Below, piece after piece: positions 24,348-32,257 of a stretch of DNA of 64,000 nt. The notes beneath the pieces were generated by a model, which was not told the DNA's origin, ran no database searches, and worked only from the letters and a program-made list of their open reading frames with translations. A program made the position numbers and the translations under genes. The stretch comes from Paraburkholderia solitsugae (lineage in GTDB: Bacteria; Pseudomonadota; Gammaproteobacteria; Burkholderiales; Burkholderiaceae). Numbering within the stretch: the stretch's first letter is position 1; the number at the start of each line of letters is the position of its first letter. The stretch is taken from positions 124,001-188,000 of the forward strand of contig NZ_WOEY01000134.1 of the NCBI RefSeq assembly GCF_013177695.1, given 5' to 3'.

Positions 24348-24625
24348 GTTGTGCTCGGAGACTCGCGATTGCTGCTATCCCGGCTATGGGCTCGCGTGGG
24401 CCCGTTCAACCTGTAACCTCTTCTGTAAAACAATCTCGATGTCTCAACTTGCACCCTTTGTGGACACAGTCACATTTGTGCCCCGGGAAAGCATGGCTTC
24501 GCCTTCATCAGGCGTCTATACGGTCAGGGTCGGACGGTCACGTTTGTCTTGCGGTTTGGCGTTCAGGAGTAGCGGATAGGTGAGCTTCATGGAGTTCTCC
24601 TCGACGGACAACTACCATGAATTTC
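24348..24625. other. Intergenic after doeB, nothing recognised
   Basis: About 280 bases between the doeB frame and the first 18-bp direct repeat. No domain, hairpin or repeat could be named. Confidence 0.4.
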
Positions 24626-24643
24626 ACCCGCAATTTACCCGCA
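24626..24643. repeat. 18-bp direct repeat, left copy
   Basis: acccgcaatttacccgca, itself two acccgca units around attt. An identical copy lies at 24949-24966 in the same orientation. The 305 bases between the copies contain the desaturase fragment. Such a repeat could be a target-site duplication, a recombination site or a recombinase binding motif. Confidence 0.7.
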
Positions 24644-24686
24644 AAACTGTCGGAAGCTTGCGGATTACTCTGGATCAAACCGGATC

Positions 24687-24924
24687 GATCCCCATAAACC
24701 GGAGGCGCAACCAAAGCGAACGCATAAAGCCTCAACCATTCGCTGTAGCCCTTTACCAGAAACCCTCCTGAGCGTGCTATATATTGCCGGCGGGACGTTT
24801 CATAGACATCCCGGAGCGCAAACCACGGGACATGAGGCAAGTCATGGTGGACTAGATGGTAGTTGTTGTTCAGGACCAACTTAGGATCGCGCAGAGCCTT
24901 ACTGATTGGAACTTGATGGCTCAT
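24687..24924 (-). pseudogene. Fatty acid desaturase, C-terminal fragment
   Basis: The minus strand encodes about 75 residues from the C-terminal part of a membrane fatty acid desaturase: LNNNYHLVHHDLPHVPWFAL contains the third histidine box (HxxHH), followed by RDVYETSRRQYIARSGG and KGYSEWLRLYAF. The first two histidine boxes and the helices are absent, and after about 24687 the sequence becomes unrelated. It is not a copy of the AlkB-like gene at 26906, whose third box differs. Confidence 0.75.
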
Positions 24925-24948
24925 TGGTAAGTGAAAATATTCATTTTT

Positions 24949-24966
24949 ACCCGCAATTTACCCGCA
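24949..24966. repeat. 18-bp direct repeat, right copy
   Basis: Identical to 24626-24643. Together the copies bracket the desaturase fragment. Confidence 0.7.
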
Positions 24967-25629
24967 GGTCGCTACCGATGCCTGTCGGGACGCTTTGAAG
25001 GTCCGGTCCGCTGGGATCAAGAATTTTCGATCGTTGCGAGTCAGTTGTGGGGCGGCTGGGGCAGTGGATTGTCTGACCGGGGACTCACCAGGCTCCGTTA
25101 GCCAGGTTCGAAGAGGATCTTCGAGGAGCAACTCGGTATCGCACCAAGTCCTACGGGCTAGCCCGGCTGCACGGTAATGGGCGCCCGTTAGACTCGCGGG
25201 GTCAGGAGAGGACTCGAAGGCTGATGTAAGTTTTTGAATTAAAAAGAAAAAATATTAATTTCTGTGCGAAATATACGCACTTGTATACGCAAAACGTCGG
25301 GATATTAATGTCCGTTAAAGGTTGAGCGAAAGTGACCCAAACTCTTCCCAAGTTGCTCTGGAAAGCTGGCTTTTCATGCTTTCCATTTAAAAAATGAGGT
25401 GATTCTCTTTCTCGATTCGCTGTGGCCAGCAAGCCAAGCTTCGACGTCGGTACCGCTGATGGGACCGCGATCTTCCGCCTACCGACCGGACCGCTGCGGG
25501 CCGTCAAGAAGTGGGACTTGATGGACGTTCGCTTGACGTCGCCCACGCTATTTGCACAGACGAAATCGGACAGTGCTAAGCTGAATTGATACTTGTCGCA
25601 AAGCGATTTGTTTCATAAAGCTTTCGAAC
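24967..25629. other. Intergenic / decayed region
   Basis: About 660 bases. Short plus-strand frames (for example 25417-25590, with PSFDVGTADGTAIFRLPTG) read somewhat protein-like but match nothing I know. A markedly AT-rich patch (25226-25280) may hold the promoter region of the operon starting at 25630. No tRNA is visible. Confidence 0.4.
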
Positions 25630-25905
25630 ATGTCAAACGTAATATCCGAATTGGGGTTTCTTTGCCCCAAGTGCAGCGTCCCAATGGAAGACGGTTGGGA
25701 AGTGTTGGCTGCAGGAGAGGTTCACCGCCTCACCTGCCAGTGCTGCGGCACTGAGTTCGACGGTTTGATTGTCGAATGTCTCGCTTGTGGGTCCGAGGAC
25801 TTTATCACGAGCGTCTCTGAAATCGATCCCGAGGAAATCACCTGCTCTTCGTGTGGCCATCGCAATCGTCTCAGCGGGGCCGACGATGAAGAGTCTTGTT
25901 TTTGA
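25630..25905 (+). CDS. Small zinc-ribbon protein
   Basis: A 91-residue acidic protein with two apparent zinc ribbons: CPKC with CQCCG (residues 12-39), and CLACG with CSSCG (residues 51-77). The knuckle spacing is typical of structural zinc ribbons found in nucleic-acid-binding or enzyme-accessory proteins. No named family. The ATG follows a weak aagc/aac-rich leader rather than a strong Shine-Dalgarno. It overlaps the next gene by 20 bases, indicating translational coupling with a set that also includes a LuxR solo and a diiron oxygenase. Confidence 0.7.
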   Translation: MSNVISELGFLCPKCSVPMEDGWEVLAAGEVHRLTCQCCGTEFDGLIVECLACGSEDFITSVSEIDPEEITCSSCGHRNRLSGADDEESCF

Positions 25906-26143
25906 GCGTGGACTTAATATCGGCGGGGAGCACATCGTGCTTACTCTGTTCAGGACGGCGCGCGGTTTTTCTCTTGAGCGACGGCTCATTGAAAGGGATC
26001 AAACGGCGTCCATTCAGGTCCTTCCGATAACTGCCTTGCGGGATTTACACCGGTTTGCAACTGCGGACCCTTATTCCGCAGAACTGGCTCCGTTGTATTA
26101 CGAAGTTAGGCGTCACCTTGTAGAAAATCGCGTGGTCGAATAG
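25886..26143 (+). CDS. Small protein of unknown function
   Basis: An 85-residue protein beginning MKSLVFERGLNIGGEHIVLT, with mixed strand/helix character, many Arg residues, and the end YYEVRRHLVENRVVE. No domain recognised. It starts inside the zinc-ribbon gene, and the next gene (LuxR-type) starts 38 bases after its stop. It lacks a signal peptide and membrane segments, so it is cytoplasmic. An upstream in-frame start at 25769 would overlap the zinc-ribbon gene almost entirely and is unlikely. Confidence 0.6.
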   Translation: MKSLVFERGLNIGGEHIVLTLFRTARGFSLERRLIERDQTASIQVLPITALRDLHRFATADPYSAELAPLYYEVRRHLVENRVVE

Positions 26144-26181
26144 CTAGGCGAGCGCGTGAAGGGGTTGAGGAGGGTGAGGAT

Positions 26182-26922
26182 ATGATTGCCCAACAGATGT
26201 CCCCTGAAGTAAGCAGACTTTTCGAAAAAATCATGGTCGCCAAGGACGACTCTGAATTAGCAGATTACGTCAGATCGCTCGTCACAGTGCTTGGCGGGGA
26301 GTCATATGTGTTCGTTTCCCTCCATCCCGGTGCTACAACGGCTAGCCGCGCCACGCATCGTTTTCTCATTGGCTGCCGCCCCGAATGGTGCCAGATGTAT
26401 AACGCCAATAAATGGTACATGACTGATCCATTTTTGGAGTATGCGCGAAGCAACACTGAACCGATCACTGGATCGCAGATCGTCGTCGAAACGCAGGGCC
26501 AACGCGAAATGCTGGCGGCGGCAAGCAAAAACGGCTTCAGAAGCGGGATCGTTGTGCCCGTCCATACCAGCACTACAGAACGCATGGGCGTTCTGTACAT
26601 CGGATCCGACGATAGTCAGGCAGTAGGGGAAAAAAGGCTTACCGCGCAGCGCTTGTATTTCAGGGCGCTCGCCATGGAATTGCTTGATTGGTCCATCCGA
26701 ATGGCGAAACGCGAGGTCCTTGAGGCGCACGGTATTACTGAGATGGATCTTCGCGTAGTGGGCTACCTTAAAAGTGGATTTACCGCTGAGGACATTGCTC
26801 GTGAGCTTGACGTCTCGGTCCAGACCGTCTACGGAAACTACAAAAAAATAAAGGATAAGTTTGGGGTTTCGCACATCTCAGAAGCGGTTAAGTTCGCGGA
26901 AGTGAATGACCTTCTGGCGTAA
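26182..26922 (+). CDS. LuxR-type regulator with autoinducer-binding domain (LuxR solo)
   Basis: A 246-residue protein with an N-terminal autoinducer-binding domain (about residues 15-170). The conserved NKWYMTDPFLEYA carries the Trp and Asp-Pro that line acyl-homoserine-lactone pockets, and the later GFRSGIVVPVH carries the conserved Gly. The C-terminal LuxR helix-turn-helix (about 185-240) reads LRVVGYLKSGFTAEDIARE then LDVSVQTVYGNYKKIKDKFG. The usual Arg-Glu at the start of the HTH and the His after Thr-Val are replaced, so DNA recognition may be unusual. No luxI gene is present. A strong ggtgagga leader precedes the ATG. It overlaps the oxygenase gene and probably regulates it. Confidence 0.88.
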   Translation: MIAQQMSPEVSRLFEKIMVAKDDSELADYVRSLVTVLGGESYVFVSLHPGATTASRATHRFLIGCRPEWCQMYNANKWYMTDPFLEYARSNTEPITGSQIVVETQGQREMLAAASKNGFRSGIVVPVHTSTTERMGVLYIGSDDSQAVGEKRLTAQRLYFRALAMELLDWSIRMAKREVLEAHGITEMDLRVVGYLKSGFTAEDIARELDVSVQTVYGNYKKIKDKFGVSHISEAVKFAEVNDLLA

Positions 26923-27937
26923 CACGGGTGGAGCGTTTTGGCTCGCACTCACTTTACCGATCGTCGCGGGCGTCTCGTTTTCCGTAGGACGCCCGTGGGC
27001 ATTTGTGGCTGTGGTCCTTTTCGTTCTTCCTGCACTGGACGCGACGATAGGGCGAGGCACCCCACGATCGGGGAAAACCACCGAGCAGACAGATGAAGAT
27101 CAGGTACCCTGCTGGTTCGCACTCACTTGGGCCTTAGCAGTGGCAATCGGTGCGTACCGTGCGTCAGCCGCGTCCTGGATAAATCTGATCGGGCTTGCTG
27201 TCGCGTGCGGAATGCTAAGCGCGACCGCAATGGCACACCTCCACGAGTTAACGCACCGACAAGCCAGGATATGGCAACACGTTAGTGACGTAGCATTTGT
27301 CATCGTCGGCTATCCGCATTACCGGGTTGCACACCGATTGCACCATCAACACGTTGGAAATCCGCAGTTCGGCTCGACGGCGTCATTGGGAACGTCGGTC
27401 TGGCGTCATGTTGGGCGCTCCTATGCAGCGGCCTTGATAGCAACGTTTTCTCGGCATTCCTACCCGTGCGGTAGGGTACCGCGTAGTCTTTTTCGAAATG
27501 CACTTTTCTCAATTTTTTTGCTGGGGCTGGCCGCGTTCCTGCAATGGAGGATCGCTCTTTTCTACATCGGATACGCTATTGTCAGCGTGTTTGTCGTTGA
27601 GGCCGTTGGGTACATGCAGCATTACGGGTTCGACCCGGACCTTTCGCGTACCTCGATCACTTCGTGGGATGTTGACTTCTGGTTGTCCAACTGCCTCCTG
27701 GTGAACAACGGATTCCACAACGCTCATCATCTGGACAGTGAAGTGTCCTTTCTGGGCCTTGCCGCGCAACGATTCACCTTACCCGGTGGCTACTTTCAGA
27801 TGCTGTTGTTGACGCTTTTCCCGCCGTTTTGGTTTTCGACAATGGACCGGCGAGCAAAGGTCTTACTCAGGCGGTGGCGACGCCGGAACGTCTGCCTCTG
27901 CAATCAGACCTCGCGCGATGTTTATGAGATGCGCTGA
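26906..27937 (+). CDS. AlkB-like membrane diiron oxygenase / desaturase
   Basis: A 343-residue integral membrane protein of the alkane monooxygenase/desaturase superfamily. It has histidine boxes in order: HELTH (113-117), HRLHHQH (143-149), a QHYG (His239) as in AlkB, and FHNAHH (270-275). Several hydrophobic helices lie between (about 11-45, 70-110, 200-235). These features bind a diiron centre that activates O2 for hydroxylation or desaturation of a hydrophobic substrate. The pattern is closer to AlkB/XylM than to acyl desaturases. No rubredoxin is encoded nearby. It overlaps the LuxR gene by 17 bases. Its 3' end overlaps mnmH on the other strand by 75 bases. Confidence 0.85.
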   Translation: MTFWRNTGGAFWLALTLPIVAGVSFSVGRPWAFVAVVLFVLPALDATIGRGTPRSGKTTEQTDEDQVPCWFALTWALAVAIGAYRASAASWINLIGLAVACGMLSATAMAHLHELTHRQARIWQHVSDVAFVIVGYPHYRVAHRLHHQHVGNPQFGSTASLGTSVWRHVGRSYAAALIATFSRHSYPCGRVPRSLFRNALFSIFLLGLAAFLQWRIALFYIGYAIVSVFVVEAVGYMQHYGFDPDLSRTSITSWDVDFWLSNCLLVNNGFHNAHHLDSEVSFLGLAAQRFTLPGGYFQMLLLTLFPPFWFSTMDRRAKVLLRRWRRRNVCLCNQTSRDVYEMR

Positions 27938-28921
27938 GTCAAGCGTTTCGAGTCGGATCTTGACGGCATGCTCGGTATGCACATAATTTTTCTTCGTCGA
28001 ACGAAAATACGCGGGGTCGTAGTAGTCCAGCATGATGCTCTTAAAGAGAGCGTCGATATCCCGACGTTCAGCCATTGAAACCCATTTCTCCAACGTCACT
28101 CCGCTTACGAGTGCTTTCAGATGACCAAGTTGAGCGACCAGACCTACGGGGTCTCTCTCGAAGTGGGGATACTCGCGGCGCCACATGGCGATTCTTTCGG
28201 GCATTGGAGTCTCGACTGCGAATAGACGTCCGCCATGCATTCTGTGAAACAACGCTTCTGGTAATTGAACGCGCCCAATTCGCTTGCTTTCACTTTCAAT
28301 CCATACCTGCCTTGCTAGGTCTAGACGACCTATCTCGGCAAGCAGGAGGCTGTCGAACAATTTTTGACTTGGCTGCGCTCGACCTGGAATCGCTCCTATG
28401 ATTGACCCGCGGTGCGAGGCAAGAGCCTCCAGGTCGATGACCTGCGCACCAACCTCCCTTAACGCAAGTAGCAAGCGAGTTTTTCCGCAACCGGTGGGGC
28501 CGGAGAGCACGTTGAGTTGCAAGTGCGTAGGGACTTCGTCAAGGCTTTGACGCACCCAGTTTCGATATCCTTTCCAACCCGCCGGGAGCCGCTCGACCTT
28601 GTAGCCGATCGTTTCCAGCGTGTCTGTCCAAAGCTTGCTTCGTTTTCCACCGCGAAAACAATAAACGAGAATTGAAATTCGCCGACTGGTCCGAAAAAAC
28701 GGAAGCTCGAGGTGCCGGGCGATGTTTTTCAGGGAGTAAGCAACACCAATCTGATACGCCCGCATAGGGTCGGTGCGGTGCGTAGTCCCGACTTCCGCGT
28801 ACTCATCGTCGAAGACGACCGGAAGGTTTATGGCTCCCGGCAAATGATCTTCGGCAAACTCGCGCGGGCTTCGCGCGTCGATGACCAGATCAAACTTTTT
28901 CAGAGCATCCAAATCATACAT
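27863..28921 (-). CDS. mnmH: tRNA 2-selenouridine(34) synthase (MnmH / SelU)
   Basis: A 352-residue two-domain enzyme that replaces sulfur by selenium in 2-thiouridine at the wobble position of tRNAs for Lys, Glu and Gln, via a geranylated intermediate. The N-terminal rhodanese domain (about 1-125) has the catalytic Cys88 in VYCFRGGKRS. The C-terminal P-loop domain has GPTGCGKT (141-148). The ATG at 28921 is chosen because ggggag lies eight bases upstream. No selenophosphate synthase gene (selD) is in the window, so it must lie elsewhere if selenium transfer occurs. Confidence 0.9.
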   Translation of the reverse strand: MYDLDALKKFDLVIDARSPREFAEDHLPGAINLPVVFDDEYAEVGTTHRTDPMRAYQIGVAYSLKNIARHLELPFFRTSRRISILVYCFRGGKRSKLWTDTLETIGYKVERLPAGWKGYRNWVRQSLDEVPTHLQLNVLSGPTGCGKTRLLLALREVGAQVIDLEALASHRGSIIGAIPGRAQPSQKLFDSLLLAEIGRLDLARQVWIESESKRIGRVQLPEALFHRMHGGRLFAVETPMPERIAMWRREYPHFERDPVGLVAQLGHLKALVSGVTLEKWVSMAERRDIDALFKSIMLDYYDPAYFRSTKKNYVHTEHAVKIRLETLDSAHLINIARGLIAEADVPASPPPE

Positions 28922-29330
28922 GTTGGGCTCCCCCTTATCACGATGCTGGCGGAAAGTCAATGCAAGATGGCGTTACCCCGATCCTGGAAATGCCGGACTA
29001 AACTTTCGCTTACTGGGCAGCCAATAGCCGCAACTTTCGGTTCGGGTTGGCAATAATTTTTGTATCGACGGAACGGCCGTTGCGCTTCGCTCCCAGCGTA
29101 CGGCATTGGACGTCGGGGGCAGTGGATATTTTGTTTGGAATATAGGTCCGTTTTGTGCCGACGGGATCGGATCTCTAGGAAGAAGTTAAACGTTGGGCGC
29201 GTTATCGCAGGATGCGATAGGCCGGTGCCCCGTCAATGCAGGCGCTAGCCGCTGCGATCATTCCGTGACGGGTTCGAAGAGCAATCGGGGGCAAAGAGTG
29301 ATGCGGCGTAACGCTGCATGAGGACGTGTC
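28922..29330. other. Intergenic, possible left boundary of the conjugative element
   Basis: About 400 bases between mnmH and the first element gene. No tRNA, integrase or terminal repeat is visible. It probably holds the mnmH promoter and the junction between host DNA and the element. Confidence 0.4.
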
Positions 29331-29891
29331 ATGGATCACTCACATAACGCATGCCAGCCTCCAGGCGCTCGTGACGGAGCTACCTCAGCGTCTGACACCA
29401 ACGCATTGCAGCGGCGTGTTGATCAGGCAGAGGCTGATGTTCGTCGGCTAACGGAGCGGTTAAGAGGAAAGGACCGACAGTTAGGCGAAATGGGGAAGGC
29501 GCTCTTGCGCACAGTGGCTTTGCATCATGCGATCGAGGAACGGCAGGAGGAGGAACTTGAGTCTTTGCGTGCGATGGTTCCGGCGTGGAAAATCTGCCCG
29601 TGCGTAAGCGACGGGCCGTCGGAGCATTCCGACGGGATCACAGTTCACCTGCCCTTTATTACCGAAATTCTTTCGGGGATGTTCGATGTCATGCACACTT
29701 TCTGGTCAGGTTATGACGAGAACAATCCGCCCAAATCGTCTGTGGTCGCACAGGCGATCGACCAACGTTTAAACCTCAGAGCCCAGCCCGGTGGCGAAGC
29801 GTCGCGCAGCGGACAAACGTACGCGTCAGCGATTCGGCCAGACTGGCTCAAGGAAGCCGACAGTCGGCATCACGTGCGGTCGCGGACCTGA
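29331..29891 (+). CDS. Coiled-coil protein of unknown function
   Basis: A 186-residue hydrophilic protein. Residues about 25-85 form a likely coiled coil (heptads in LQRRVDQAEADVRRLTERL and IEERQEEELESLRAMV). The C-terminal half has ITEILSGMFDVMHTFW and ends in a basic tail. No enzymatic motif. The ATG at 29331 follows gaggac. It is the first gene of plasmid character after mnmH and probably belongs to the mobile element; accessory proteins with such coiled coils are common there. Confidence 0.6.
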   Translation: MDHSHNACQPPGARDGATSASDTNALQRRVDQAEADVRRLTERLRGKDRQLGEMGKALLRTVALHHAIEERQEEELESLRAMVPAWKICPCVSDGPSEHSDGITVHLPFITEILSGMFDVMHTFWSGYDENNPPKSSVVAQAIDQRLNLRAQPGGEASRSGQTYASAIRPDWLKEADSRHHVRSRT

Positions 29892-29994
29892 CGGGTCACC
29901 CAGACGGTAAGACGGGTTTGCCCGTCGCTTGATTCCCTTGCTTGAATGAACCCTGTAGGCCGGTACCTCGTCGGCGACAACAACAGGGTTTGTC

Positions 29995-30246
29995 ATGAGC
30001 GAAACAATACGTCATTCGCTTGCGATTTTGCGGCGCAAGCAGGTCGAACGGGAAGTGGGGCTGTCGCGATCGACGATCTATCAACGCATCAAGGACGGAA
30101 CATTTCCTCGGCCTATCCGGCTGGGTGCGCGCGCTGTGGGCTGGCGTGCGGGGGACATCGATGGCTTTTTGCGTGATCCCGCAGGCTACCGTTCGCCACT
30201 GGCATCTGACAACGGCGGAGCGGAGAAGACTCATGAGCGAGACTGA
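29995..30246 (+). CDS. AlpA-family DNA-binding regulator
   Basis: An 83-residue protein with the MerR/Xis-like winged helix typical of AlpA: ILRRKQVEREVGLSRSTIY, QRIKDGTFPRPIRLGARAVG, WRAGDIDGFL. AlpA proteins activate excision or transfer genes of phages and integrative elements. The start ATG follows caggg. The 3' end overlaps the next small gene by 14 bases. As the first regulatory gene on the element it probably controls its mobility or the transfer genes. Confidence 0.88.
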   Translation: MSETIRHSLAILRRKQVEREVGLSRSTIYQRIKDGTFPRPIRLGARAVGWRAGDIDGFLRDPAGYRSPLASDNGGAEKTHERD

Positions 30247-30520
30247 CGGCGCACTCCGGCTCGACGAGCGTCTACGCAACTGGGCCAATGCGGACAAGGT
30301 TTGGAGTGACGCCGCAGACGCTGCACGCGTGGAGGTGGCGTGGCGTCGGCTTGCAACACATCACCAAGAATTGTTGCGTATGGCGTACGTGTGGCGCGCT
30401 GGTCGTGGCGTTATTTGCAGGCGTTTGAAAATTCCCCAACGGCCTTGGTACCGATATGAACTCGAGGTCACGCAAGCGAAGGCCGCGCTCGCTCGATTGC
30501 TGCATGAAGAACGAGTCTAA
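30233..30520 (+). CDS. Small helical protein, possible DNA-binding
   Basis: A 95-residue basic protein: LDERLRNWANADKVWSDAA, ELLRMAYVWRAGRGVICRRL, and a C-terminal YRYELEVTQAKAALARLL. The middle has the length and pattern of a helix-turn-helix as in sigma region 4-like or phage antitermination-type small proteins (LATHHQELLRMAYV). No named family. It is translationally coupled to alpA (start inside its 3' end, with ggagaag upstream), so it may act with AlpA. Confidence 0.6.
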   Translation: MSETDGALRLDERLRNWANADKVWSDAADAARVEVAWRRLATHHQELLRMAYVWRAGRGVICRRLKIPQRPWYRYELEVTQAKAALARLLHEERV

Positions 30521-30729
30521 AAATATTTAGGAATGTTTCGGAATGATCTGGAGCAGGTTGGAGTTAAGGAAAAAACTGACCGGCCGAGAGGTCTTGCAAC
30601 ACGGATAGATTCATCCTAAAGTTGATCTCAACAATCTGCCCCGGTCAACGTGCATGGCACGACCGAGTACGCGTTAGCGGCCCCGAAGTACTGACCTATC
30701 TGCCAATGGCGTAATTGCCTGAATATGGG

Positions 30730-30756
30730 AAAAGCCTGCATTCGCAGGCTTTTTTG
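30730..30756. terminator. Strong bidirectional Rho-independent terminator
   Basis: Stem AAAAGCCTGC / GCAGGCTTTT with an ATTC loop, then a T-run on the plus strand and an A-run before it, so it can work in both directions. It separates the alpA unit from the parA/T4SS operon. The rest of 30521-30886 holds no gene. Confidence 0.9.
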
Positions 30757-30886
30757 CGTTCTACCGCAGTGCATCTCGAGATTCCCCTTTGAACCGCGGT
30801 TTGTCTCCCGGCACCGCGGGCTTCTTGTTCGTCGTCTCAGATACAGGTTGGTGGTTCGGCGCATCACCTGAGGCGAGTGACTGACC

Positions 30887-31708
30887 ATGAAAACGCTTCT
30901 AATCGCCACCGAACAGGGTGGTGCCGGCAAGACGGCGATGCTGTGTCAGTTCGCCCATTACCTGCATCGGGTGCGGCGCCTGCGGGTGCTCGTTATCGAC
31001 GCGGCCGAGCCGCCATGTAGCACCGCCTCGCTGGTGCGGGGGGGTAGAGCAGTCGTGTTGCGCGGAGAAAAGTCGATCACAGAATCCGAGCGGGGCGACG
31101 TAGAGGCTCCGGGATTCTGGGTGTTGCCGACGGGTACCGTGCCGTCGTTGACGCTGGGGCCTGGCGATGACGGGGCTCGATACTACGCCAATGTCCGGCA
31201 TCTGCTTTTCGTTGTGGCGAAGCTGGCGGATGTCTGCTTGATCGACAGTCCGCCCCTTCCGGATCTGCGTGCACTTTGCATCGAATCGACAGTCGACGCA
31301 ATGTTGAGCCCAATTCAACTCAATCGGGAGTCGCTTGACAACCTCGCGGACCTGATCAATGGCCCACATGGTGTACGGCAGATACGTGCAAAGTTGAACC
31401 CCGCACTGCAGTTCGTCGGTCTTCTCCCGAACATGGTGGAAGCGACGTCGCTGGGACGCGCGAACGCCCGCGCCATCGAGACCCAGTTCGGACCCTGGCT
31501 AATTGCTGATCCGGGGAGACCGGGCGGGTATCTGCGCATTCCACGCTTCGTCGCAGTCCAGAGGGCACAGGCGGAGGGTGTGCCAGTGGTGGAGGTCGTC
31601 GGGAGGGAACCGGCTGCGTGTAGGGCATGGCAGACCATGCTGGCTTGTTTCCAGGCGCTGACCGGGTACTTGCGTCTCGATGAAATTGCCTGCGACGTGG
31701 AGGCCTGA
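30887..31708 (+). CDS. ParA/VirC1-like P-loop ATPase
   Basis: A 273-residue ATPase of the ParA/MinD superfamily. The N-terminus has the deviant Walker A ATEQGGAGKTAML (with GG-x-GKT), then LRVLVIDA and, about residue 115, LADVCLIDSPPLPD as Walker B. Such proteins position DNA or recruit relaxosomes to the secretion pole (as VirC1 does) or partition plasmids. No parB lies next to it, and it heads the T4SS operon, so a VirC1-like role in transfer is more likely than segregation. The next gene begins one base after its stop. Confidence 0.85.
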   Translation: MKTLLIATEQGGAGKTAMLCQFAHYLHRVRRLRVLVIDAAEPPCSTASLVRGGRAVVLRGEKSITESERGDVEAPGFWVLPTGTVPSLTLGPGDDGARYYANVRHLLFVVAKLADVCLIDSPPLPDLRALCIESTVDAMLSPIQLNRESLDNLADLINGPHGVRQIRAKLNPALQFVGLLPNMVEATSLGRANARAIETQFGPWLIADPGRPGGYLRIPRFVAVQRAQAEGVPVVEVVGREPAACRAWQTMLACFQALTGYLRLDEIACDVEA

Positions 31709-31709
31709 A

Positions 31710-32255
31710 ATGGGCGCCGCTTTGATACGACACGCCGCAAGTTACCGGTCCTTCGCTGCGCTCGCGCTTATTGCCGCTTGCGCATTTGCTTCGGGAATCG
31801 CTCATGCCGACGACTGGGGTTGCCAGGTGATTCTGTGTCTGTCGAACCCCGGTGGCCCGGAGCAGTACAGCGAATGCGTGCCGCCGATCGAGAGACTATG
31901 GCGGGCGTTGCGTCACGGCGATCCGTTTCCGACCTGCAATTTCCGTGCTGGCAGCTCGCAGGGAACGTTTGCGACCAACACCTTTGCATGCAGTGGTTAT
32001 TGCCGTGAAGACCTGTTGTACTGGGGCGAAGCAGAGCAGAGTGAACTGCGGTGTGACGCTTCCGGCGCAATCAATGTCGATATCGACGATCAGCTCTATA
32101 CCCGTGTCTGGTGGGGCGTAAGAGGGCAGGTGCTGACAATCACCGAATTCTATGGTGCCGGGAGTGCGCAGGTGTCCTACAACCCGACAAAGTCCGCAGC
32201 GCTCTTCCTGCAGCAGGCGGAGCAGCAGGAGAACGGCTTCGGCGGGAGGCACTGA
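31710..32255 (+). CDS. Cys-rich secreted protein of the T4SS locus
   Basis: A 181-residue exported protein with a signal peptide ending SGIAHADD. The mature part starts WGCQVILCLSNPGGPEQY and has eight or more cysteines (ECVPP, PTCNF, ACSGYC, LRCD), suggesting several disulfides in the periplasm or on the cell surface. It then has a region of likely beta strands. Function unknown. It lies between the ParA-like ATPase and virB1, so it may help pilus or channel biogenesis. The ATG at 31710 almost abuts the parA stop. Confidence 0.7.
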   Translation: MGAALIRHAASYRSFAALALIAACAFASGIAHADDWGCQVILCLSNPGGPEQYSECVPPIERLWRALRHGDPFPTCNFRAGSSQGTFATNTFACSGYCREDLLYWGEAEQSELRCDASGAINVDIDDQLYTRVWWGVRGQVLTITEFYGAGSAQVSYNPTKSAALFLQQAEQQENGFGGRH

Positions 32256-32257
32256 AA

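Noticed and set aside
24626..24966. CRISPR-like repeat pair
   Set aside because: Only two copies 305 bases apart, with no regular spacers or cas genes.
24967..25200. tRNA gene as an insertion target
   Set aside because: A ggttcgaag-like segment occurs near 25103, but no cloverleaf or acceptor stem can be formed around it.
30887..31708. Plasmid partition system
   Set aside because: ParA-like ATPase has no adjacent parB or obvious iteron/centromere repeats, and it heads the T4SS genes; a VirC1-like role is more likely.
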